From the NCBI GenBank assembly GCA_002399405.1, contig DHDP01000020.1, positions 62,001 through 126,000 on the forward strand: a DNA stretch of 64,000 bases, given 5' to 3'. This document shows positions 55,145 to 62,573 of this stretch, one piece after another. A program made the translations under genes and the position numbers. The DNA comes from Treponema sp. UBA4873. Its GTDB lineage: Bacteria; Spirochaetota; Spirochaetia; Treponematales; Treponemataceae. The notes beneath the pieces were generated by a model. It searched no databases. It had not been told where the DNA came from and was given only the letters and a program-made list of their open reading frames with translations. Each line of letters begins with the position of its first letter. Within the stretch, counting starts at the first letter, position 1.

Positions 55145-55398
55145 AGGAATTCAGGTATATTATTAAGGCTGCGGACGGTATTCACGCTCGTCCGGCAGGT
55201 GTTCTTGTCAACGCTGCGATGAAATACAAATGCGACATTACCATGAAGGCGAACGACAGGGAAGCGAGCGTCAAGAAACTGTTTGCGCTTATGAAGCTCG
55301 GCATAAAACAGAACGATGTGATTACCGTCGTTTTCAACGGCGAGGATGAAGAGGACGCATATAAGGAAATCACGAAAAACATCGGAGAAAATTATTAA
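55141..55398 (+). CDS. HPr-like phosphocarrier lacking the regulatory serine
   Basis: About 85 residues. Phospho-His present in AADGIHARPAGVLV. At the Ser46 position, where other HPr proteins have AKSLF, this one has VKKLF, so it should not be regulated by HPr kinase. It overlaps the antiterminator gene by four bases (ATGA) and is followed directly by enzyme I. It likely serves only the beta-glucoside PTS. Confidence 0.93.
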   Translation: MKEFRYIIKAADGIHARPAGVLVNAAMKYKCDITMKANDREASVKKLFALMKLGIKQNDVITVVFNGEDEEDAYKEITKNIGENY

Positions 55399-57024
55399 AT
55401 GACGGAACTCAAAGGTCTGCCCGTTTCACCCGGTATAGCAGCGGGAACAGTCTATTTCGTCGCAACTGCGGATAATGCCGGCACGCCCCGGAAAACGGAA
55501 GACACGGAAGCTGAAATCAGAAGGCTTACCGGTGCGCTCGACAGGGCGGCCGAAGAACTTACAGGTTTGTACGACAAAGCGCTGAACACTGCGGATGATT
55601 CCGTCGCGGACATTTTTATGATTCACGGCATGATGCTGCAGGACGACGATTTCAGGAACAGGATGACCGCACTTATAACGAAGGACGGATTTTCCGCCGA
55701 GGCAGCCGTTTCACGCGCTGCTGCGGAATTTGAGGAGGATTTGTCTAAATCAGGCAGTGATTACATTGCGCAGCGCGGAGCTGATATTTCCGACCTCGAA
55801 CACATGGTAATCCGCATTCTTACCGGACGAAGCGCCGTGCAGCTGCCGGACGCCGACGAAAAAATAATTCTGGCAGCCGATGAAATAACGCCAAGTCTGA
55901 CGCTTATGTTCGAGCGTTCGCAGCTGCTCGGTCTTGTCTCGGGAAAAGGAAGTACCACGTCCCATGCGGCGATTCTCGCGCGTTCGCTCGGAATTCCCGC
56001 GGTGATCGCGTCGGGTACTGTTCTGGACAACACTGTCAGCGGCGTACAGTGCATCGTCGACGGCGTTCACGGAAACGTTATTTTTTCACCCGACGTGCAG
56101 CAGTTCGAAGATGCTGATAGGTGCCGGAAAAAATACGAACTGGAGCAGCAGGAACTGCTTTCGTTAAGGACCGCGCCCGCCGAAACGGAAAGCGGACAGA
56201 AGGTCACGCTGTGCTGCAATGCCGGCTCGCTCGACGACATCGACAGAGCGCTTGAATGCGGAGCCGAAGGGATAGGTCTGTTCAGGAGCGAATTCCTGTA
56301 TCTGGGCAGATCGGAGCTGCCGACGGAAGAGGAGCTTACGGATGTATACACGAAGGCCGTACGAAAACTTAACGGACGCAGACTCGTCGTGCGCACGCTC
56401 GACATCGGAGCTGATAAAAAGACGGACTGCATTCCGATGAAGCCCGAACCGAATCCTGCGCTCGGCATACGCGCGCTGCGTCTCTGCTTCGCGGAGCCCG
56501 ATCTGTTCGCTGTACAGCTCCGGGCCATCCTGCGTGCGGCCGCGAACGGTCCGGTTTCCGTCATGTTCCCGATGATATGCTCGGTCTCCGAAATACGGCG
56601 CGCAAAGGCTTGTCTTACGTCCGCCGCCGACGACCTTGAAAAAAGAAAGATTCCGCACGCGGACCGCCTCGAAACCGGCATTATGGTGGAAACGCCCGCC
56701 GCGGCCGTCATAAGCGACATTCTCGCAGAGGAAGCCGATTTTTTCAGCATCGGCTCCAACGACCTGACGCAGTATACGCTCGCGGTAGACCGGCAGAACG
56801 AAGACGCGTCCGCGTACTGCGACCCGCATCACGAAAGTGTGATGCGGCTTATTGAGCTCACGGTAAAAAACGCACATGAACACGGTATCTGGTGCGGCAT
56901 CTGCGGCGAACTCGGAGCAGACACTTCGGTAACGAAACGTTTTCTCCTGTCGGGGATAGACGAACTGTCGGTTTCGCCGCAGGCGCTCCTCCTTCTTAAG
57001 AAAAAAATCAGGGAACTGCCGTGA
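55399..57024 (+). CDS. ptsI: PTS enzyme I, beta-glucoside-linked copy
   Basis: About 541 residues. Phospho-His in GKGSTTSHAAILARSLGIP; FRSEFLYLG, RTLDIGADKK, and FFSIGSNDLTQYTLAVDRQN with CGELGADT close the catalytic region. It starts on the base after the HPr stop, so it is translated by coupling. Second of three enzyme I genes here and about as different from the ula-linked copy as separate paralogues usually are. Confidence 0.95.
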   Translation: MTELKGLPVSPGIAAGTVYFVATADNAGTPRKTEDTEAEIRRLTGALDRAAEELTGLYDKALNTADDSVADIFMIHGMMLQDDDFRNRMTALITKDGFSAEAAVSRAAAEFEEDLSKSGSDYIAQRGADISDLEHMVIRILTGRSAVQLPDADEKIILAADEITPSLTLMFERSQLLGLVSGKGSTTSHAAILARSLGIPAVIASGTVLDNTVSGVQCIVDGVHGNVIFSPDVQQFEDADRCRKKYELEQQELLSLRTAPAETESGQKVTLCCNAGSLDDIDRALECGAEGIGLFRSEFLYLGRSELPTEEELTDVYTKAVRKLNGRRLVVRTLDIGADKKTDCIPMKPEPNPALGIRALRLCFAEPDLFAVQLRAILRAAANGPVSVMFPMICSVSEIRRAKACLTSAADDLEKRKIPHADRLETGIMVETPAAAVISDILAEEADFFSIGSNDLTQYTLAVDRQNEDASAYCDPHHESVMRLIELTVKNAHEHGIWCGICGELGADTSVTKRFLLSGIDELSVSPQALLLLKKKIRELP

Positions 57025-57281
57025 CAATATGGACAAAAGAAACGTGCCGGACGCTTTTTGCGGCGCTCGGAGGAAACTGCAATATTGCGGAAATCTCGTG
57101 CTGTACGACGCGGCTCAGAATACGGCTTCACTCGAAAACTGCGGCGGACAGAATCGCACTTTCCGCGCTGCCGGGCGTAAAAGGACTGATTGAGCGGACC
57201 GACGAAATCCAGCTTATCATCGGGCTCGAGTCCGCGGAAATATGCCGCCTCTGTGCGGACGAAAGGAATAATAAATTATGA
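57021..57281 (+). CDS. Stand-alone PTS EIIB domain, glucose/beta-glucoside type
   Basis: About 86 residues. It is a free EIIB domain with phospho-Cys in ISCCTTRLRIRL and LPGVKGLIERTDEIQLIIG. The start GTG at 57021 shares four bases (GTGA) with the enzyme I stop. No matching EIIC is nearby, and the BglF-type permease has its own EIIB, so this one may give phosphate to an EIIC elsewhere or to a regulator such as the antiterminator. Confidence 0.88.
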   Translation: MTIWTKETCRTLFAALGGNCNIAEISCCTTRLRIRLHSKTAADRIALSALPGVKGLIERTDEIQLIIGLESAEICRLCADERNNKL

Positions 57282-58081
57282 AGATTATTTTTATTGACAT
57301 CGACGGTACGCTTATCAATTATCAGGGAAGACTTCCGCAGGATGCGGTGCAAGCGGTACAAAAGACCAGAAAAAACGGAAACCGAGTTTATTTAACGACA
57401 GGACGATGCAAAGCCGAAATATCGGAGGCTGTACGGAATATAGGTTTCGACGGAATAATCGGCAGTAACGGAATATATATTGAAGACAACGGTACCGTAA
57501 TTCAAAGCCTGGCAATTCCGGGACCGCTTTCCGCAAGAGCATTCCGGTGGATGAACAGTAACGGTACAGGGTTTTACTTCCAAAGTCCTGACGGACTTTT
57601 CGCGGGAAGCGGTTTTATGTCGTCGCTGAACGAATGCATAGGGGCGGCCGCTGCCGAACGTATGAAAACCGCGCACCCGGAAATGATTTTTGAAGCAGCG
57701 CCCGAAGGACATCCAGCCGAAAAAATCAATTTCTGTCTCCGTCCCGGACTATTGGAAGAAGCCCACTCGTTATTTGATGCTGCACTGCAGGTGGGCAGCT
57801 GGTCTGTATCCGGAGAAAAACAGGATTTCGGCGAGTTCTCTCTTCCGGGAACAAACAAAGTACAGGCAGTTAGAGTTCTGCTCAAATATCTTTCGGCAAC
57901 AGGGGACGACACATTCGCGTTCGGAGATGCGGAAAGCGACAGACTCATGATAGAATACTGCAACACGGGAATAGCTATGGGCAACGCTCCGGACAGTGTG
58001 AAACTCAGTGCCGATTATGTCACCGATGACGTCGATTCCGGCGGGCTGTTTCATGCATTCGCCCGTTTCAATCTTATATAA
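57278..58081 (+). CDS. HAD-superfamily (Cof-type) phosphatase
   Basis: About 267 residues. Motif I IFIDIDGTLINYQG, motif II TTGRCK, motif IV AFGDAESDRLMIEYCNTGIA. Its ATG shares four bases with the EIIB stop, so it belongs to the PTS operon and may dephosphorylate sugar phosphates. Last gene of the island. Confidence 0.9.
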   Translation: MKIIFIDIDGTLINYQGRLPQDAVQAVQKTRKNGNRVYLTTGRCKAEISEAVRNIGFDGIIGSNGIYIEDNGTVIQSLAIPGPLSARAFRWMNSNGTGFYFQSPDGLFAGSGFMSSLNECIGAAAAERMKTAHPEMIFEAAPEGHPAEKINFCLRPGLLEEAHSLFDAALQVGSWSVSGEKQDFGEFSLPGTNKVQAVRVLLKYLSATGDDTFAFGDAESDRLMIEYCNTGIAMGNAPDSVKLSADYVTDDVDSGGLFHAFARFNLI

Positions 58082-58155
58082 CAGAAAATTCAAAAAAGTA
58101 CCGTTGTTCCGTTCCCCGCTGAAATGATATACTCTCCGTATTCCGGAGGCATAAA

Positions 58156-58713
58156 ATGAACGCAGGGATTTCCCGCGACGACGCATGGGCGCTATTGAAA
58201 AAGTATAATTCCGACCCGTTTCATCTGGAGCACGGACAGATTGTTGAAGGCTCGATGCGCTTTTTCGCGCGTTCGCTCGGTTATGAAGCCGACGAAGAGT
58301 TCTGGGGCATTGTGGGACTGCTGCACGACCTTGATTTTGAGCAGTGGCCCGAACAGCACTGTATAAAGGAACAGGAACTTATGAAGGAAGCCGGACTTTC
58401 TCCCGAAGTGATTCACGCGACGGCAAGCCACGGGTACGGACTCACCGTCGACATAAAACCCGAGCACGAGATGGAAAAAGTACTCTACGCAGTCGACGAA
58501 CTCACCGGGCTTATAGGAGCAGTCGTAATTATGCGCCCGTCGAAAAGCGTACAGGACCTCGAGGTTAAATCGGTATTGAAAAAATTCAAAACGCCGAAAT
58601 TCGCGGCAGGCTGCTCGCGCGAAGTGATTCAGAACGGTGCTGATATGCTCGGCTGGCCGCTTGAAGAACTTATTCAGAAGACAATCGACGCGCTTAAATC
58701 GTTCAGACCGTAA
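58156..58713 (+). CDS. HD-domain protein
   Basis: About 185 residues with an HD metal-phosphohydrolase core: FHLEHGQIVEGSMRFFA, then the HD pair in VGLLHDLDFEQW, and ATASHGYG. Such small HDIG proteins are of uncertain function, perhaps nucleotide hydrolases. TGATATACT (58127-58135) and CGGAGG before the ATG give it its own promoter and ribosome site. Confidence 0.85.
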   Translation: MNAGISRDDAWALLKKYNSDPFHLEHGQIVEGSMRFFARSLGYEADEEFWGIVGLLHDLDFEQWPEQHCIKEQELMKEAGLSPEVIHATASHGYGLTVDIKPEHEMEKVLYAVDELTGLIGAVVIMRPSKSVQDLEVKSVLKKFKTPKFAAGCSREVIQNGADMLGWPLEELIQKTIDALKSFRP

Positions 58714-58760
58714 CAAATCCGGCAGCCCTGCTGAAACCGATACCTTGCCACGGGGCTCCT

Positions 58761-58799
58761 AATGGGGTAAGTTAATGGGGTAAGTTAATGGGGTAAGTT
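58761..58799 (+). repeat. Three tandem 13-bp repeats with Met-Gly-stop mini-frames
   Basis: AATGGGGTAAGTT is repeated exactly three times (58761, 58774, 58787) directly before the ATG at 58801. Each unit contains ATG-GGG-TAA, a two-codon frame, and the GGGG that could serve as ribosome site. Thirteen bases shift the frame and spacing on each gain or loss of a unit. Confidence 0.85.
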
Positions 58800-58800
58800 A

Positions 58801-60315
58801 ATGGCAATACCTGTAAATATTTCGGACCTTATAAACAACCGTGTAATAGAAAGTGCGCGGATTGAATATAAAAAAAACTGGAATCCTGAAACTGTACTCC
58901 ATTCGATATGCGCGTTTGCAAACGACATCGATAACTGGGGCGGGGGTTATATCATTATCGGCATAAAAGAAGAAAACGGTATGCCGGTACTACCTGTCGA
59001 CGGAATTACAAAAGGTTCCGTTGACAGGATCAACAGGGAACTGCTGCAAATCTGCAACCTGATAGAACCGAGATATATTCCGATTGTTGAAAACGCAACT
59101 TTCGAAGGGAAGAACATTATTGTCGTATGGGTACCCGGCGGCAACACACGTCCGTACAAGTGTCCCGCTGTTTTATCCGCAAACAAATCAGGCAGAATCG
59201 AAAAAGCGTATTATATCCGTAAAATGTCAAACTCTATCCGTGCAAACGCTTATGAAGAACGGGAGCTTTTTCAAGCGGCCGAGACGATTCCGTTCGACGA
59301 CAGGATAAATATGTCCGCACAAATTACGGATTTGAAACCAAGTCTCATTTCCGAATACCTCTCGGAGGTTCATTCCGATCTTTATGAACCTTCTCTGAAG
59401 CGCGATATTGAAGAAACAGCCGGCAGCATGAAACTTCTGGGCGGACCGCCTGAACTCCGAAAACCTGTAAACGCAGGACTTATGTTCTTCAATGAACGCC
59501 CTGATAATTTTTTTCCGTATGCACGAATCGAAGTCGTTGACAAGCCCGATCCGATCGGTACCGGTATGACCGAAAAAAAATTTACAGGTCCCCTTGACCG
59601 TCAGCTGCGTGATGCATTGAGCTACATCAGAAATTATATTATTAAAGAAAAAATTATTAAACTGAACGACAGAGCGGAAGCGGACCGCATATATAATTAT
59701 CCTTACGCCGCAATAGAAGAAGCGCTCTCCAACGCCGTATATCATAAATCGTATCAAATCGGAGAACCGGTTACCGTAAGCATCACTCCCGAAAAAATGG
59801 AGATTACGAGCCTCCCCGGACCAGACCGGACTATTACCGATGACGATATAAAGAAGTGCCGGTTAATTTCCCGCCGGTACCGCAACCGCCGGATCGGCGA
59901 TTTTCTGAAGGAACTCCGTCTCGTTGAAGGCCGCAATACGGGTATCCCCACCATGCTCCGTGCGCTCGAAACAAATCATTCAGAGGCGCCTGTATTCGAG
60001 ACTGATCCGGAACGAATTTATTTTACCGTCATATTTTATGTTCAGAAAACATTCTTACCGCAGAATACCGGTGCAAAAAAACAGAAAGTCCGAAGAAATC
60101 TCGATGACATTAAGAAGCTCGTTGTTCAAACAGTAAAACAGAAAAATGCTGTTTCAAAATCCGAGTTGGCATCGGCATTAGGATATACAAAAGTCACATC
60201 GACCGTAGACAAGGCTATAAAAGAGCTCTTCGCCGAAGGCCGTATTGTTTATAGTGAACCGGACAAACCGAATTCACGCAATCAGAAACTCGTATTTGTC
60301 GATTCCGGCAGCTGA
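58801..60315 (+). CDS. AlbA_2/Schlafen-type ATP-binding regulator with C-terminal winged helix
   Basis: About 504 residues. N-terminal AlbA_2 (Schlafen-like) domain with ESARIEYKKNW and GGGYIIIGIKEENGMP, followed by a C-terminal HATPase_c_4-like domain (YPYAAIEEALSNAVYHKSY; RNRRIGDFLKEL; GRNTGIPTMLRALE) and a final helix-turn-helix (KSELASALGYTKVTSTVDKA). This is the common DUF4325/AlbA_2 regulator family. Start at ATG 58801 directly after the 13-bp repeats. Confidence 0.88.
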   Translation: MAIPVNISDLINNRVIESARIEYKKNWNPETVLHSICAFANDIDNWGGGYIIIGIKEENGMPVLPVDGITKGSVDRINRELLQICNLIEPRYIPIVENATFEGKNIIVVWVPGGNTRPYKCPAVLSANKSGRIEKAYYIRKMSNSIRANAYEERELFQAAETIPFDDRINMSAQITDLKPSLISEYLSEVHSDLYEPSLKRDIEETAGSMKLLGGPPELRKPVNAGLMFFNERPDNFFPYARIEVVDKPDPIGTGMTEKKFTGPLDRQLRDALSYIRNYIIKEKIIKLNDRAEADRIYNYPYAAIEEALSNAVYHKSYQIGEPVTVSITPEKMEITSLPGPDRTITDDDIKKCRLISRRYRNRRIGDFLKELRLVEGRNTGIPTMLRALETNHSEAPVFETDPERIYFTVIFYVQKTFLPQNTGAKKQKVRRNLDDIKKLVVQTVKQKNAVSKSELASALGYTKVTSTVDKAIKELFAEGRIVYSEPDKPNSRNQKLVFVDSGS

Positions 60316-60372
60316 TGCGGCACGTGCACATTTCCGGCCGTTCTGTTGTATACTGTAACCGTAAGGAGTTTT

Positions 60373-62073
60373 ATGCCGCTGTCTGCTGATGCGCGCGCCC
60401 GCCTTCTGGCTGTTGCGCGCGGCGACGAAAAAGCCGATATCGTTCTCAAAGGCGGAACCGTCGTCAACGTGTTTTCATCGGAACTCATAAAAACCGACAT
60501 CGCGCTCTGCGGAAGCACGATTGTCGGACTCGGTTCGTATTCCGGCAAAGTCGAGTTGGACTGCCGCGGAAAATATATTGCGCCGGGACTCATCGACGCC
60601 CACATGCACATGGAGTCCTCTATGCTGCTTCCCGGAGAGCTTTCAAAAGTCCTCGTGCGCGCCGGTACGACTGCAATAATTGCCGACCCGCACGAAGCGG
60701 TAAACGTAGGCGGGACGGAAGCGCTCGATTATCTGCTTGAAGCGACGGAACACGTGCTTACCGATGTCTACATTATGATTCCCTCTTCCGTTCCCGCTTC
60801 CGACAGCGATACGAACGGATGCGGAGAGTTTACTCCTGCAATGATGAAGCGGTACATGCACCATCCGAGAGTACTCGGTCTGGGGGAAGTCATGCGGTAT
60901 GCCGACGTCATTTCGGGCAATCCGCGCATGTCCGAAAAACTGAATATGTTCGGCGGCAGGGAATACCGCATCGACGGGCATTATCCCGGCGGGAGCGGAA
61001 ACGCGCTGCAGGCGTACCGGCTCGCAGGTATTGAAGACTGCCATGAATCGACGACGGGAAAGGAAGCGCTTGAAAAACTCCGTTCCGGTCTTGCCGTGTT
61101 TATCCGTGAAGGAAGCGGCGCGAAGAATCTCGAGGCCGTCGTCAAAGGTCTGCTCTCCGCACGCGTTTCGCTCGACAACTGCATGTTCTGCACGGACGAC
61201 AAGCATACGGCGGAAATCAGGAAAGAGGGACACATAAGCGCCTGCGTGCGTAAAGCGATCAGGCTCGGTGTGCCGCCGGTACAGGCGTACCGCATGGGAA
61301 GCTGGCAGACTGCGCGTTTTTACGGACTGCGCGAATCCGGCGCCGTCGCCGCCGGATTCAAAGCGGACATCATCGTCATGAATAAGCTTGACGACGCCGA
61401 GCCCTCCGCCGTTATTAAAAACGGTATGCTCCTTGCCGGAGACGATTACGCTGCGGAATACGATATTCCCGTTCCTCCTGCCCTGCGCTCCACCGTTCAC
61501 GTCGAAAACCTCGCGCCGGAGCGCATCAGCGTACAGCTTGAAGACCGCAACCGCGTCATCGGCATGATTCCCGGTCAGCTGCTCACGGAATGTCTCCGCG
61601 AAAAAATAAGCGGCAGAGACGGATACTTTATTCCCGACGGCAAATACAACAAAATATGCGTGTTCGAGCGGCACGGCAGGACGGGCGCCGCTGCTGCAGC
61701 GCCTCTTAAGGGATTCGGCATCCGGGGAGGAGCGATTGCGACGTCAGTCTCCCACGACGCGCACAATATTATCGCGGCGGGCGACAATGACGCCGACATT
61801 CTGAACGCGGTCGCATGCATACGGGAAATGCAGGGCGGATACGCGCTTTCCGCAGGCGGCAGGATCACAGGAAAACTGCCCCTGCCCGTCTTCGGCCTCA
61901 TGAGCATGCAGCCGTGCACCGAAGTCGAGGAGACGCTCGCCGGAATGCTTAAAGAAGCGGAACGGCTCGGCGTAAAAAAAGGAATCGACCCGTTCATCAC
62001 GCTGTCGTTCATGGCGCTCACTGTCATTCCGTCGATCAGGATAACGGACAAAGGTATCGTTGAAGTGCCGTAG
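60373..62073 (+). CDS. ade: Adenine deaminase
   Basis: Converts adenine to hypoxanthine in purine salvage. About 566 residues, amidohydrolase fold. Metal motif LIDAHMHMESSML, then IADPHEAVNVGG, MFCTDDKHTAEI and the C-terminal SVSHDAHNIIAAGDND. AAGGAG at 60362-60367 sets the ATG; an in-frame codon upstream is rejected. Single gene with its own promoter region. Confidence 0.94.
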   Translation: MPLSADARARLLAVARGDEKADIVLKGGTVVNVFSSELIKTDIALCGSTIVGLGSYSGKVELDCRGKYIAPGLIDAHMHMESSMLLPGELSKVLVRAGTTAIIADPHEAVNVGGTEALDYLLEATEHVLTDVYIMIPSSVPASDSDTNGCGEFTPAMMKRYMHHPRVLGLGEVMRYADVISGNPRMSEKLNMFGGREYRIDGHYPGGSGNALQAYRLAGIEDCHESTTGKEALEKLRSGLAVFIREGSGAKNLEAVVKGLLSARVSLDNCMFCTDDKHTAEIRKEGHISACVRKAIRLGVPPVQAYRMGSWQTARFYGLRESGAVAAGFKADIIVMNKLDDAEPSAVIKNGMLLAGDDYAAEYDIPVPPALRSTVHVENLAPERISVQLEDRNRVIGMIPGQLLTECLREKISGRDGYFIPDGKYNKICVFERHGRTGAAAAAPLKGFGIRGGAIATSVSHDAHNIIAAGDNDADILNAVACIREMQGGYALSAGGRITGKLPLPVFGLMSMQPCTEVEETLAGMLKEAERLGVKKGIDPFITLSFMALTVIPSIRITDKGIVEVP

Positions 62074-62149
62074 ATTTTCCGGTCGACCTGTCAGCGGAAA
62101 CGGTTTGTGTCTGACAGCAGGTATGCTGAAATATTCCCCGGTCCTGTGA

Positions 62150-62155
62150 TATACT
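62150..62155 (+). promoter_or_regulatory. Extended -10 box six bases before the ArsC-like start
   Basis: TATACT at 62150-62155 preceded by TGA (62147-62149, TGn). The six bases CGACGC separate it from the ATG at 62162, so +1 falls on or next to the start codon. No Shine-Dalgarno. Confidence 0.5.
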
Positions 62156-62161
62156 CGACGC

Positions 62162-62524
62162 ATGGCAATACAGATATTCGGAACTGCAAAGAATTTCGAC
62201 GTGAAAAAGGCGGAACGCTGGTTCAGCGAACGCCGCATACCGTTTCAGTCGATCGATTTAAAGGAAAAAGGGATGAGCGCGGGAGAACTCGACAGCGTGC
62301 TTGCCTGTCTCGAGAAATCTGCGGGCAGCAGGGCTGCGGCGCTCGAAGAACTGCTCGACAAAAATAATAAAAATTACGCGGACATCGCATGGATAGCGGA
62401 CGAGGACAAAGAACGGAAACTGCTCGATAATCCGCTCCTCATGAAACAGCCCGTCGTCCGCAACGGCAGAACGGCCGCTACAGCCGGCTGGTGTCCTGAC
62501 GTCTGGAGCGGCTGGAAAGGCTGA
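62162..62524 (+). CDS. ArsC/Spx-family thioredoxin-fold protein without catalytic cysteine
   Basis: About 120 residues with the ArsC/Spx/YffB fold. The N-terminus reads IQIFGTAKNFDVKKAERWFS where family members have a Cys in NCDT; here it is Phe, so it cannot reduce arsenate in the usual way. The C-terminal KQPVVRNGRTAATAGWCPDVW follows the family. It is probably leaderless. Confidence 0.85.
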   Translation: MAIQIFGTAKNFDVKKAERWFSERRIPFQSIDLKEKGMSAGELDSVLACLEKSAGSRAAALEELLDKNNKNYADIAWIADEDKERKLLDNPLLMKQPVVRNGRTAATAGWCPDVWSGWKG

Positions 62525-62537
62525 TTTTCAGTCTGAT

Positions 62538-62566
62538 TTGACAACTCTCCCGGCGGTCGATATAAT
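62538..62566 (+). promoter_or_regulatory. Consensus sigma-70 promoter of the third ptsI, leaderless
   Basis: TTGACA (62538-62543), exactly 17 bases, TATAAT (62561-62566): both boxes are perfect consensus. The ATG at 62574 is 7 bases after the -10 box, so transcription should begin at the start codon. No Shine-Dalgarno. Confidence 0.85.
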
Positions 62567-62573
62567 TAATGAA

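Noticed and set aside
62088..62117. Terminator after adenine deaminase (CTGTCAG/CTGACAG)
   Set aside because: Seven-base stem with a 16-base loop and no T run; too weak to call.
62162..62524. Arsenate reductase ArsC completing the ars system
   Set aside because: The catalytic Cys is replaced by Phe and the gene is far from the ars operon.
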